Positions 25,790 to 34,225 of a stretch of DNA of 64,000 nt are shown piece by piece. The position numbers were made by a program, and so were the translations under genes. The first letter of the stretch is position 1. Every line of letters begins with the position of its first letter. Origin of the DNA: JBBQYD01 sp942493075. GTDB lineage: Bacteria; Verrucomicrobiota; Verrucomicrobiia; Limisphaerales; UBA8199. The stretch lies in NCBI GenBank assembly GCA_942493075.1, contig OW818681.1, forward strand, positions 6,076,001 to 6,140,000, read 5' to 3'. A model generated the notes under the pieces. That model ran no database searches. It was given only the letters and a program-made list of their open reading frames with translations, and had not been told where the DNA came from.

Positions 25790-27565
25790 ATGCCATCGTT
25801 TTTCCCGGTCCCCCGCCTCGCCTGCCTGGCCCTGGTCATTTCTCTCATCGCTCCCGCTTACGGCAAGGTCCTAAGCATCGGCCATCGAGGCGATTCCTTG
25901 TTCGCTCCTGAGAACACGATCGCAGCTTTCAAATCCGCACTCCCAAAAGCCGATCTCGTCGAGCTCGATACGTATACGTCTTCTGATGGCGTGCTCGTTG
26001 TGATGCACGATGCGGATGTGAAACGCACGACCGAGGGCACAGGTGCCATCACCGGGATGACTCTAGCCCAGATCAAGGTGCTGGATGCCGGGTCCTGGTT
26101 TGCGGATGCTTTTACAGGCGAGCGTGTGCCAACACTGGAAGAGGCGATCACGAACATCGCACCCCAGGCGCTTGTTCTGATTGAGCGTAAACAAGGCTCC
26201 GCTGAAGCGCATCTTGAAGTCATCTCGCGGTTGAACGCCGTCACGAACGTCGTGGTGCAAAGCTTCGATTGGACGTTTCTTGCGAACCTGCGTGCGCTGC
26301 ATCCCACAATCCGGCTCGGTGCCCTTGGAAGCGGCACATTCACCCCAACTACGCTGACCAACATCCTGAATGCCGGGGCAAACATGGTGGCCTGGGAGAA
26401 ATCGGGCGTCACACCCGAAGTTGTCACGATGGTGCATGACGCCGGTCTGCAATTGTTCGTCTGGACGGTCGATGGACCAGACATCCTGAACTACATCAAC
26501 CTTGGTGTGGATGGGATCATCTCAAACGACCCGGGTATGGTGCGCCGGCTACAAGCTGGACCTCAGCCCGGTGAGGAAGTAAACCTCGCGGCGGACCTGT
26601 TCATGTACTGGCGCATGGACAATGGCCTGACCAATTCCCTTGCTACAACGGTTACGGATCATAAAGGTGCAGGCTCCACCGGCCTGAGCCGGCTGGATGG
26701 ACTATCACACTGGGGCACGACCAATGAGGCGAAATTCGGTTCCTGCGTGAACCTTGATAAGAACGCCTTTGTCCCTGTCCCGCAGAGTGCCGCCACCGAC
26801 ATCGGTTCCAACGCATTCACCTACTCTGCCTGGATGAAGCTAAGCGAACTCCCGTCAAAGATGGCGACCTCCTATGGCGCGATCCTCGATTCAACCAACG
26901 ATTGTTTCTCCGTGTTTCTGGATCGCTCGAACAAGGAACTCCGGTTCAAGGTTACGGACGTAACAGGCGCAGCAGCGCGCCCGGGAATTCCTGAAAGCAA
27001 ACTGTCCACCAACACCTGGCTGCATGTGGTGGCCACCTATACTGGCAGTGCCGGGCCTGTGTCGGGACAATCTACGATCTATATAAACGGCGTTCCGGTT
27101 GATGTTCATACCGGTTCGGATAGCTCCAGCCCATTCGGCCTGACCGGCATTGTCAAATCGAACAACTTCGCTGCCATGGGACGTGAAGGGGTTCTTGGAG
27201 GCAACTACTTCCTTGGTTCATTGGATGACGTAGCCATCTGGCGCCGGGCCCTTGCACCCACGGAAATCTCAGCGCTCTATGAGGGCGGAGTTTCCGGATT
27301 ATCCCTTGGCGATCTGTTGCGCGCACCCACGGAATTCCTCCGCATGCGCTCCCTGCAACGCGACTCCGCAAACGACCAATTGGAAATCTTTTTCACGCCT
27401 AACAAATCGTGGACCAGCTATCGTCTGCTTAGGGCCACCTCCTTGAACGGACCGTTTCTGCCGATTTATGGGGCCACGCCCGAGTATCTCGGCCGTGGAA
27501 CCTGGCGGTTCACACTCCCCTTCTCCGATCCTTCGCTAACTCTATATCGTGTCGAGGCCGAATAG
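25790..27565 (+). CDS. Secreted glycerophosphodiester phosphodiesterase with LamG domain
   Basis: 591 residues. A signal peptide (ACLALVISLIAPAYG) is followed by a GDPD barrel: GHRGDSLFAPENT with catalytic His/Arg and Glu (about 32-44), ELDTYTSSDGVLVVMHD with the second Glu/Asp and His, and the end of the barrel near GVDGIISNDPG (about 240). Residues about 275-500 look like a LamG/concanavalin-like lectin domain (LFMYWRMDNG at the start, FLGSLDDVAIWRRALAP near the end). The last about 70 residues form a C-terminal module ending LYRVEAE, shared in style with two other secreted proteins here. Probably degrades phosphodiester-containing polymers or lipid headgroups outside the cytoplasm. Confidence 0.88.
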   Translation: MPSFFPVPRLACLALVISLIAPAYGKVLSIGHRGDSLFAPENTIAAFKSALPKADLVELDTYTSSDGVLVVMHDADVKRTTEGTGAITGMTLAQIKVLDAGSWFADAFTGERVPTLEEAITNIAPQALVLIERKQGSAEAHLEVISRLNAVTNVVVQSFDWTFLANLRALHPTIRLGALGSGTFTPTTLTNILNAGANMVAWEKSGVTPEVVTMVHDAGLQLFVWTVDGPDILNYINLGVDGIISNDPGMVRRLQAGPQPGEEVNLAADLFMYWRMDNGLTNSLATTVTDHKGAGSTGLSRLDGLSHWGTTNEAKFGSCVNLDKNAFVPVPQSAATDIGSNAFTYSAWMKLSELPSKMATSYGAILDSTNDCFSVFLDRSNKELRFKVTDVTGAAARPGIPESKLSTNTWLHVVATYTGSAGPVSGQSTIYINGVPVDVHTGSDSSSPFGLTGIVKSNNFAAMGREGVLGGNYFLGSLDDVAIWRRALAPTEISALYEGGVSGLSLGDLLRAPTEFLRMRSLQRDSANDQLEIFFTPNKSWTSYRLLRATSLNGPFLPIYGATPEYLGRGTWRFTLPFSDPSLTLYRVEAE

Positions 27566-27606
27566 ACCTCAACGCATCGCACCAAACATGGTCGCCAGCT
27601 TTTGGC

Positions 27607-27825
27607 TTAGGCTGCGGCTCTCTGGTCCCATCCATAGCCACTCCGGTTTCGCGCCGCTTGATCCGCAACCAGCCATGTCGTAAAGCCCGTTTGACGAGCT
27701 CGAACAGCGGCATCCTCAGACCGCGACTCAGTAAAGAAAAAGGATTCCGATTCCAGGAGCAGCTTCTTCACTCCCGGCGGCAAGGCATAAAAGCCTGGGT
27801 ATGTCACCATGATCGACTTCGCCAT
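27607..27825 (-). CDS. Small conserved-looking hypothetical protein
   Basis: 72 residues beginning MAKSIMVTYPGF. The start at 27825 has a good ribosome binding site (AGAAAGG, six bases ahead), whereas an in-frame ATG at 28056 adds 77 Cys-rich residues that do not look like protein. The sequence has a basic and hydrophobic first half (GVKKLLLESESFFF) and a Gln/Arg-rich end. I have a weak recollection of similar short proteins in Verrucomicrobiota but cannot name a family or a role. Confidence 0.5.
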   Translation of the reverse strand: MAKSIMVTYPGFYALPPGVKKLLLESESFFFTESRSEDAAVRARQTGFTTWLVADQAARNRSGYGWDQRAAA

Positions 27826-28177
27826 AAATAACCTTTCTTCTCGGTCTTTGACGTAGTTTCCCGCAAGGAATTCAAAAGCGCCAATGACATTACCATTACA
27901 AATTAGTAACCCTGGGCGGGGCGAAAAGTTGCAGAAACATAGACCGAATCCGGGTTGCGCCTCATGGCAAGCGGGTTGGGTGTGACTAAGAGTGGGTGAG
28001 CAACACTTCAAAATGCAAAGGGAATGAAAACGTGGCGCCGAGCCTTCATTATTCACAGGCCTATAACCCTTTCCGTGCGCTGCGCTTGATCGAGGTAGGG
28101 ACGCGGGTTGCCCCGCGCCCCCCTCACAGATCCCGGCGTGCAGTTTACCCGCACCGGGCTCTTCAGGTTTAGCTCAC

Positions 28178-30061
28178 TTACGCACAAGCCTTCGGAGCGT
28201 CATACCGCCGAAACAACTGGTTCAGGGCTGCTTCTGCGGCCGCTGGATTGGGCTCGTTAGCCAAGGGCGAACATTCCTTGATGGACGGTGTCGGGATGCA
28301 GAACCGTTTGAGCAGGCGTGTGAACGCCCGCTGCGTGTAGCTCCGCTTCTGACTTCGCCGATTCAGCCATTTAAAGAGAATCTTGCGTGTCTGCTGCCAA
28401 TACTGTTCCAGGCTTCTGGAATTTCCTCTGACTCCATAGTAGTTCCAGGTGCCTCGATACTTGCTTGCCAGTCCCTTCATTAATCGCGGTAGTTTCTCGT
28501 GCCGGTTCTCCCGTATCCACGCTGTAAAATTGGCCACTCCTCGCCTCAGTCTCTTGGGCGCTGTGCGGCGTCCCACCATCGGCTTGCCTCGCCGGCTTCG
28601 CGTCCAATAGAACTCAAAACCTAGAAAATCGAAGCGTCCGTTGTGTGGTCCGCCATACCGTCCAAAACGCAATTGCCGCGTCTTGTCCGGCGCCATTTCC
28701 AGCCCAAACCGGGCCAGCCTTTCTTTAAGTTGGGTCATGAACCCTTCGGCCTCGTGCCGTCTCTCAAAGGCGCAGACAAAGTCATCCGCATACCGGATGA
28801 GCAGGCTGCCCCCTTGTATGGCTCTGCGCACCTTGTGCTCAAACCACAGGTCCAGCACATAGTGCAGATACACGTTTGCCAGTACGGGCGAAACAATCCC
28901 GCCCTGCGGCGTTCCGGTTTCCGGATGGATCACCTGCCCGTCCTCTTCGAGTATTCCCGCTTTAAGCCACTTGCAGATCAACCCCAGAAACGCTCCGTCA
29001 TCTATCCGGTGGTTTAGCATTTTAAGTAGCCACTCCCAGTTGATGTGCTCGAAGTAGCCTTTGATGTCTGCTTCCACCACAAACTCATAACGTCCCCGTG
29101 TCAGGGCCGCTGCAAGTTCCCGGCTCGCTGCCTGCGCGTTTCGCCCCGGGCGATAGCCCCAGCTACTTGGCAGGAAGTCCGCCTCATAGATTGCGTTGAG
29201 TATCCGTGCCGCCGCCATTTGAACAACTTTGTCCTCCAGCGTCAGTATCCCCAGTGGCCTGAACTTTCCTTCCCCTTTGGGAATGTACTTTCTCCGCACC
29301 AGTTTGGCATGATAGCTCTTTTGTTTTAATCGTTGATTCAGCTCAGCGAGGTTCTCATTGAGGTTCTTTCCGTATTCCTTCCAGCTCACCTCGTCCACTC
29401 CGCAGGCCGCGTCCTTCCTTAACTGCAAGTAGCAGTCCCGCAGCGCTTCTTCATTGATCAACCGGTAGAGCCCTCCAAACCGATGCTCCTTCTGTTGCTT
29501 GGCTTTCCTTGCTATGGCTTGCAGGGAGGTTCGCCAGAGTGCTTCCGTCTTTCTTACGGCTCTGGTTTCCTTTGCAGCCTGCGCTATCCTGTCGGCCCCT
29601 TCATCTTTGGCCGCCCCAACCGGCTGGGGCGGCGGCTGATTACTATGAGCCGATCTGACTGCCTGCTTCTCCTCGGAGGCCACTTCTTGTCGTTGTGAGG
29701 TCTCCTTACCCGCTTGGCTCTCGCAGTTAGTGCGGCGGGAATCAGCAGGTCTCTCTCCCAAGTTCCTGGCTGTTCTTTCCTCACGTGCCACGCTCTTCGA
29801 CCCCGGCAGGTTAATCCGTTCCTCACCTTCAGCGGTCCGGATCATATTGGGTTCCGTATACGGGAACTTCGTCCCCACCTGCTTGTCTGTCCCGTCTCGA
29901 GGCTGAATTGCTTTAGCAGGGTGCGTGTCCTGCTTGCGGCCCATGATTTTCCCTGTGTACGCTTCCGCTCGGTCGTTCGGCAAGGCCGCTTCCAGCGCGG
30001 CTCCCACCTGTCCTTCCTGACGGCAACACTCGGTATTGGGCGGTTGGTTAGACCTTTCCAT
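28178..30061 (-). CDS. ltrA: Group II intron reverse transcriptase/maturase
   Basis: Reverse-transcribes and helps splice its intron. The open frame gives 627 residues. Conserved RT blocks are present: KFRPLGILTLEDKVVQMA, GYRPGRNAQAA, TPQGGIVSPVLANVYLH and the catalytic IRYADDFVCAF (about 418-428). The maturase domain X is seen in the C-terminal part (KYRGTWNYYGVRGN). There is no HNH endonuclease, so mobility would rely on single-stranded or replication-fork DNA. The first about 170 residues are polar and unlike RT; translation may start at an internal ATG. Confidence 0.93.
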   Translation of the reverse strand: MERSNQPPNTECCRQEGQVGAALEAALPNDRAEAYTGKIMGRKQDTHPAKAIQPRDGTDKQVGTKFPYTEPNMIRTAEGEERINLPGSKSVAREERTARNLGERPADSRRTNCESQAGKETSQRQEVASEEKQAVRSAHSNQPPPQPVGAAKDEGADRIAQAAKETRAVRKTEALWRTSLQAIARKAKQQKEHRFGGLYRLINEEALRDCYLQLRKDAACGVDEVSWKEYGKNLNENLAELNQRLKQKSYHAKLVRRKYIPKGEGKFRPLGILTLEDKVVQMAAARILNAIYEADFLPSSWGYRPGRNAQAASRELAAALTRGRYEFVVEADIKGYFEHINWEWLLKMLNHRIDDGAFLGLICKWLKAGILEEDGQVIHPETGTPQGGIVSPVLANVYLHYVLDLWFEHKVRRAIQGGSLLIRYADDFVCAFERRHEAEGFMTQLKERLARFGLEMAPDKTRQLRFGRYGGPHNGRFDFLGFEFYWTRSRRGKPMVGRRTAPKRLRRGVANFTAWIRENRHEKLPRLMKGLASKYRGTWNYYGVRGNSRSLEQYWQQTRKILFKWLNRRSQKRSYTQRAFTRLLKRFCIPTPSIKECSPLANEPNPAAAEAALNQLFRRYDAPKACA

Positions 30062-30156
30062 CCATTCCTTTCGTTATGAACACTGACTTTTTTTCTTCCT
30101 TCTTCATCAGTCTTGAGGGACTTGCACCCTCAAAACAGCCAGACTTCTTGGCGCTC

Positions 30157-30400
30157 TCCCGGAAGGGACTCCTGAAAATAGCCCAATGCTTCAGCATTGG
30201 GTGCTTGACATAATATCCCAAAAGCGTCCCGGAAGGGACGGTTGAACCGTCACTCCCACAGCTACTGCGGATACTATTCGACCCGGTGTTTTTCAGCAGA
30301 GCCAGGCATTCACTCAGCCGTTCCTTCGGAACTTGGTCAGTATTGAACACCTGCCACCTAAAGCTGAAGCTTTGGCTTTTATCAACCGTCCCGCTGGGAC
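30157..30400. repeat. Cluster of short perfect hairpins
   Basis: Several short palindromes lie within 245 bp: 30182-30201 (8-bp stem, loop TTCA), 30225-30240 (CGTCCC-GGAA-GGGACG), 30238-30250 (ACGGTTGAACCGT), 30320-30332 (GTTCC-TTC-GGAAC), 30360-30373 (AAAGCT-GA-AGCTTT) and 30388-30400 (GTCCC-GCT-GGGAC). They are either intron domain I structure or inserted REP-like elements. No gene is supported between 30062 and 30572. Confidence 0.55.
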
Positions 30401-30572
30401 AGGAGCGGGGCGATCCGCGGATGAATGTTGAAACTTCCACAGGTCGCTAACATCAATCACCGATGTTCTGTGCTCCTGGCACTGCAGAAGGGCCTCTCAA
30501 AGCAGCCGAGTCTGGACAACTCTGTGAAGAAAAGAGTCCAAAGCGAAAGGCTCCGCAAGGAATTGGCTTCCG

Positions 30573-31193
30573 ATGAAACAATCACATTGCCTCACCCCAG
30601 TTGAACACATCCAGCAGCGGATTTTATTTCTGCGCGGTCAGAAGGTGATGCTCAGCCAGCACCTCGCTGATCTCTATGCAGTCCCGGTTAAAGTGCTACA
30701 TCAGGCCGTCCGCAGGAACCGAGATAGATTTCCAGATGACTTTATGTTTCAGGTTGATCGCGACGAATTAGACATCTTGAAGTCACAAGTTGTGACCTTA
30801 AGTTGGGGTGGGGCTCGGGCCCTCCCCTATGACTATACAGAACAAGGGGTTGCCATGCTCTCGAGCGTCTTGAGGAGTGATCGCGCCGTTCAGGTGAACA
30901 TCGCTATCATGCGTGCCTTTGTTCAACTTCGTCAGATGATGTCCAGCCACGCTGAGTTTGCCCGGAAACTTGCCGAGCTTGAGCGGCGCATGACAGGGCA
31001 CGATACCGCCATTCGCTCACTATTTGAGGCGATCCGCCAACTCATGGAACCGCCACCTGCGCCGGCCAAACCCGAGATAGGCTTTCACGTCAAGGAAGAC
31101 GCTGTGCCCTACCGGGTCAGAGCTAAGGCAGGTTCATGGAGAAACGTTTCCTGCCAGCGCGAAGGGTCGGATCGCGGAACTGGACAAAGTTAA
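30573..31193 (+). CDS. ORF6N-domain DNA-binding protein
   Basis: 206 residues. The N-terminal ORF6N/KilA-N-like domain is clear: IQQRILFLRGQKVMLSQHLADLYAV, then LHQAVRRNRDRFPDDFMFQ, and the end of the domain at PYDYTEQGVAMLSSVLRSDRAVQVNIAIMRAF (shown as segments, residues about 10-115). A helical region with ELERRMTGHD follows. Such proteins occur in phages and mobile islands and are thought to bind DNA. The C-terminal about 20 residues after VPYRV look like a changed frame, so the gene may have lost its native end. It lies beside the group II intron. Confidence 0.8.
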   Translation: MKQSHCLTPVEHIQQRILFLRGQKVMLSQHLADLYAVPVKVLHQAVRRNRDRFPDDFMFQVDRDELDILKSQVVTLSWGGARALPYDYTEQGVAMLSSVLRSDRAVQVNIAIMRAFVQLRQMMSSHAEFARKLAELERRMTGHDTAIRSLFEAIRQLMEPPPAPAKPEIGFHVKEDAVPYRVRAKAGSWRNVSCQREGSDRGTGQS

Positions 31194-31374
31194 TCCTGAT
31201 CCCGGACGGTTTTTCGGTATGAGGATGACCTGCGAAAGCGGCAAGACTACATGGAATACTTGGATGGACCTGCGTCAGTTAGGAGTTGCCATGGACCAGG
31301 TTTTCGAGATGATCGATCGTGCCATTCTTCACGAGGGTGCGCGAGATATACTCGCCGGATTAAAGGGCACCTGA
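31145..31374 (+). pseudogene. Decayed gene fragments before the HipA-like gene
   Basis: No intact gene, but protein-like segments appear in different frames: AKGRIAELDKVNPDPGRF (about 31159-31212), then FRYEDDLRKRQDYMEYLDG, then from about 31255 to the TGA at 31372-31374 MDLRQLGVAMDQVFEMID and AILHEGARDILAGLKGT. The frame changes fall near a run of five T (about 31210) and near 31255. This suggests a small gene broken by indels. A 51-codon frame from ATG 31219 is an alternative reading. Family not recognised. Confidence 0.35.
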
Positions 31375-31389
31375 TATCATTCTTTTGCC

Positions 31390-32160
31390 ATGCCCAACGC
31401 CATCTATCGAATCGAATCGTTAGGACGTCAACTCGGCATTGGCGTGGCGGGGGCACGTTACGTGCAGTTGAGCGCTGTGGCCAAGGACAACACACATGCA
31501 CCGTATTGCATCCCGAACGAATTGATTTGCGGCGAGCTTGGCCGTTTTTTGCGTCTGCCCGTGCCACCGGTCGGTATCGTTTCACAGACGACAGGAACGC
31601 CTCTATTTGCCTCGCTTAACTTCAACCTGACAGGCAACTCACTGCCTCCAGTGAATGTCGGCCAGTGCATGCGCCAGTTGCCGAGACTTTCGGCTGGCCT
31701 GCTGCTCTTCGACATATGGGTGGCCAATTGTGACCGACACCCGGAAAACTTTTCGGTGGATTTTCTGGCTAGCCCGCCACAAATGAATGTTTTTGATCAC
31801 AGCCACGCGCTCTTCGGCTACGCACCCGGCGCTGGCGAGCGACGATTGAAGGCATTGCTGGATCGCCTGGGTATCTCGTGGACCACAAACAATGCGGTGG
31901 ATTCGGGACAGCATCGCCATTGTTTGTTGGATGTGGTAAATTCAGACAACGAGTTCGGTTTCTGGACCAGGCGCATCCGAGCTATGCCAGATTTCTACAT
32001 CGAAGAAATCTGCCGTGACGCGCAGCCGTACGGTTTGACAGCGCGGGAATCTGAGGAAGCCGCGCATTTTTTGAAGACAAGACGCGACAATTTACAGACA
32101 ATAATCCGAAGCCATCAGGCCGAGTTTACGGCCATCAATACCTGGAGCCTGCTGCAATGA
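31390..32160 (+). CDS. HipA-like kinase-family protein
   Basis: 256 residues. The strongest signature is FDIWVANCDRHPEN (about 108-120) followed by NVFDHSHALFG (about 133-143): a kinase catalytic loop (N-x-D-R-H-x-x-N) and metal-binding Asp as in HipA/PI3K-like small kinases. The N-terminal half contains IPNELICGELGRFL, also typical of HipA-like proteins found beside DUF3037 proteins. It lacks the length (about 430 residues) of true HipA toxins. The next gene overlaps it by ATGA, so the two are translationally coupled. Biological role is not established; a toxin-antitoxin or defence-like function is conjecture. Confidence 0.72.
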   Translation: MPNAIYRIESLGRQLGIGVAGARYVQLSAVAKDNTHAPYCIPNELICGELGRFLRLPVPPVGIVSQTTGTPLFASLNFNLTGNSLPPVNVGQCMRQLPRLSAGLLLFDIWVANCDRHPENFSVDFLASPPQMNVFDHSHALFGYAPGAGERRLKALLDRLGISWTTNNAVDSGQHRHCLLDVVNSDNEFGFWTRRIRAMPDFYIEEICRDAQPYGLTARESEEAAHFLKTRRDNLQTIIRSHQAEFTAINTWSLLQ

Positions 32161-33023
32161 ATGCGACCAAATATCTCCTTGCGAAGTACATCGCGGATTT
32201 GCACCGCTTTGAGCCGCGGAACATAGGTGTGCTGGTGTGGTCGCCGACGGGTATTGAAGCGCGGTTTCTGGCTGAGTTTCCTGATCGCCCCGGCGATGTC
32301 GATGGCCGTTCAGTTCCGGGGTTTGTGACTTCTCCCAGTGCTTACAAGCAATGGATTCGTTACTGGCGGGATGCGATCTCCGGCCCGTCGTTTAAGCCGT
32401 TGAACGGCGCTGAAGTGTTGTCATCCAGTTCCCCCGGGTTCCTCGAAGCCTTGCAACAGACGGGGCGCGGGAATTTCGTGCTGGTGGACGCGGGGGTTGT
32501 GCTCGATGCCGTGAGTGAAGATGAGTTGCCGGGATTGGCAGATCAACTTTTTGCACAATTGGTAGAGGCCAATGCACCGGATGAGCCCAGGGACTTGGAC
32601 TTGGATTTCGTCTGCGAACAACTCCTCGAACGCACCAATCTGAACAAGCACAAAAACTTTTATTCGGATTATCCAGTGCGGTGCGCCGTGAACAATGTCG
32701 AGGAAGAGTATGTCTTTAGCCACGCATTTGCGAATGGCAGGTTGCAGCGGCTTTATCAACGGCTCGCCATCCCCAAGGGGAAAGCGCGCCTCCGAAAGAA
32801 TGTCCACGATACTGCGTGGAGTTTTGAACAGGTCTTTAGACAGAAGATCGTCCAGCCGCAGGAGGCCGGGGTGTTGGTCTATGTCACCCAGGAGCAAGAA
32901 GCACAGCCTGACGTGAATAAGTCTCTTCGATTGCTTGGCTCTTTGACTCGGGTGATCAATCTGAGGGATGAGCAAGCTGGCCAACAAGAGTTTGAACCGC
33001 TCGCGAAACTTCCCGAACACTAA
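32157..33023 (+). CDS. DUF3037-like partner of the HipA-like protein
   Basis: 288 residues starting by ATGA overlap with the HipA-like gene. The N-terminus YLLAKYIADLHRFEPRNIGVLVW resembles the opening of DUF3037 proteins (strand, then N-x-G-V-L-L/V), a family repeatedly found directly after small HipA-like kinases. The rest (about 100-288) is acidic and helical with a VCEQLLERTNLNKHKNFY stretch, and has no motif known to me. Whether it opposes or serves the kinase cannot be read from sequence. The match to DUF3037 is from memory of the family pattern and not from a search. Confidence 0.55.
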   Translation: MNATKYLLAKYIADLHRFEPRNIGVLVWSPTGIEARFLAEFPDRPGDVDGRSVPGFVTSPSAYKQWIRYWRDAISGPSFKPLNGAEVLSSSSPGFLEALQQTGRGNFVLVDAGVVLDAVSEDELPGLADQLFAQLVEANAPDEPRDLDLDFVCEQLLERTNLNKHKNFYSDYPVRCAVNNVEEEYVFSHAFANGRLQRLYQRLAIPKGKARLRKNVHDTAWSFEQVFRQKIVQPQEAGVLVYVTQEQEAQPDVNKSLRLLGSLTRVINLRDEQAGQQEFEPLAKLPEH

Positions 33024-33065
33024 CCATTCAAGGCGAAACGGGACTCATCGAATCCGTCGGATAGA

Positions 33066-33088
33066 AATCGCGACATGGTGTCGCGATT
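33066..33088. terminator. Perfect hairpin after the HipA/DUF3037 operon
   Basis: A perfect 10-bp stem AATCGCGACA/TGTCGCGATT with loop TGG, 43 bp after the stop codon. No T-run follows on the plus strand, so it may be a barrier hairpin or protein site rather than a Rho-independent terminator. Confidence 0.4.
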
Positions 33089-33291
33089 CCCTGCGTTTGA
33101 AGCTCAGCACAACTGAGGGGACGCCTTCTTCGTAATGGAGAAAGCCTGTCTTTATCCTGGGCTTACGGCTTTTTAATTCTGTAAAGCGGCGTGCGTCGCG
33201 TTTGCGCGGCAGGTTAACCTGAGCGATGCTACCCCACAGCCGAAACTCGTCCATGGGGACACTCGGCTGCCGCAAACCAACGAATTGAACA

Positions 33292-33618
33292 ATGAAAAAG
33301 CTGCTGATCCCACTCGCCGTCGTACTAAGCCTGTCCGTTGCCTCATCGCAAGCTGCTGATGCCAAGGCTATTTGGGAAAAGGATTGTGCCAAGTGCCATG
33401 CGCCCGACGGCTCCGGTAATACGACCATGGGCAAAAAGTCTGGCGTGAAGGACTATACCAGCGAAAAGGTCCAGGCCGAACTCAAAGATGCAAACATGCT
33501 CAAAGCGATCAAAGAGGGCGTAAAGGTCGATGGTAAAGTGAAGATGAAAGCCTTCGAGGTGACCGATGAGGAGAACAAAGCGTTGGTTGCCTACATCCGT
33601 TCGTTGAAGAAGAAATAA
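33292..33618 (+). CDS. Small periplasmic cytochrome c
   Basis: 108-residue class I cytochrome c precursor. A signal peptide (MKKLLIPLAVVLSLSVASSQA) is followed by the haem motif CAKCH (Cys32, Cys35, His36). The distal methionine is probably within KVKMKAFEVTDEE (about residue 84). The C-terminal helix LVAYIRSLKKK is typical. One haem and small size suggest a soluble electron shuttle. No oxidase or dehydrogenase gene is adjacent, so its partner is unknown. Confidence 0.92.
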   Translation: MKKLLIPLAVVLSLSVASSQAADAKAIWEKDCAKCHAPDGSGNTTMGKKSGVKDYTSEKVQAELKDANMLKAIKEGVKVDGKVKMKAFEVTDEENKALVAYIRSLKKK

Positions 33619-33682
33619 GCTTTCCCGAGTGCCGGATCGAGGCTCCCCCGATTGGAGGCTCAAGAGCGGTTGCCTGCCCTTA

Positions 33683-33715
33683 AAACAAAAAACCCTGCAT
33701 CAACAGGATGCAGGG
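33683..33715 (-). terminator. Intrinsic terminator of the small membrane-protein gene
   Basis: Read on the minus strand: a perfect 9-bp stem CCCTGCATC/GATGCAGGG (33715-33707 with 33701-33693, loop CTGTT) followed by six T residues and more T-rich sequence. It therefore terminates leftward transcription, which supports expression of the minus-strand gene 33821-34063. Confidence 0.78.
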
Positions 33716-33820
33716 AAACGAAAGAAGTAGAACACCTGAGCAGCCAACCCTAAACCGGAGGGCAGCGACGCTGGGGCAAAGGGATTAAACCCAACATCTT
33801 ATCCACCCTCCGACAAAGGG

Positions 33821-34063
33821 TCATGCATGGTGTCCCGACACCGCGACCAGAGGGCGGGGAGTCGGACCATGCTGCCTTCCGGCTGAGAAGGCAAGAGTCG
33901 GAGCCGGCAAAAACTCAGAATCCTCACAAGCAGGTATCTGGGCCGAGCCGAAATGGAAACCGTTATCGTCCTGATAGCCGACGGGGGCCTTGGCGGCCAC
34001 ACGCAACTGGTAAACCACGCTGCCTGCTAGCAGCACTAAAGTGATCAGGGCGATTTCGATCAT
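33821..34063 (-). CDS. Small membrane protein, unknown
   Basis: 80 residues from ATG 34063: a single hydrophobic segment (IALITLVLLAGSVVYQL, about 4-20) followed by a polar tail with GYQDDNGFHFGSAQ. An ATG at 34099 would add 12 residues. No family known to me. Support comes from the well-formed leftward terminator downstream and from a cluster of GGACA/TGTCC operator-like repeats about 165-240 bp upstream. The start has only a weak ribosome binding site. Confidence 0.45.
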   Translation of the reverse strand: MIEIALITLVLLAGSVVYQLRVAAKAPVGYQDDNGFHFGSAQIPACEDSEFLPAPTLAFSAGRQHGPTPRPLVAVSGHHA

Positions 34064-34225
34064 GCTTCGAAACACAGCATCACTGATGCCACAGGACACA
34101 ACGGCCCTAAAAAAGGGTGGGGGAAGCCACGATCCAGCGCTTGTTGCGGGTTAGCACGCGCTTATTGACACCAACCAAGGCACCTCTCCGCATTGTCACG
34201 TAACAGAGGCGGGAAAATCACGCAC

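Larger units (their letters stand above)
28092..30500 (-). mobile_element. Group II intron (5' end not precisely placed)
   Basis: Self-splicing retroelement on the minus strand. Downstream of the reverse transcriptase stop, 28161-28129 reads as a domain V hairpin (GAGCCCGGTGCGGGTAAAC, then the pairing arm), followed by a GC-rich domain VI-like hairpin (28123-28094) and a CTACC-type 3' end near 28092. Upstream of the protein, GGTGCAAGTCCCTC (minus strand, about 30130-30117) is typical of the domain I part. The 5' GUGYG boundary was not found with certainty; about 30500 is an estimate, and hairpins at 30157-30400 may belong to intron RNA or to inserted repeats. Confidence 0.75.

Noticed and set aside
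30048..30440. 130-codon minus-strand frame upstream of the intron protein
   Set aside because: It covers the hairpin cluster and intron RNA; the translated sequence simply reflects palindromic DNA.
31390..32160. Classical HipA persistence toxin with HipB
   Set aside because: The protein is far shorter than HipA and no HipB-type helix-turn-helix gene precedes it; only the kinase-like core is shared.
33045..33434. Minus-strand open frame overlapping cytochrome c
   Set aside because: It is antisense to the signal peptide and haem motif of a clear cytochrome c gene and has no independent support.
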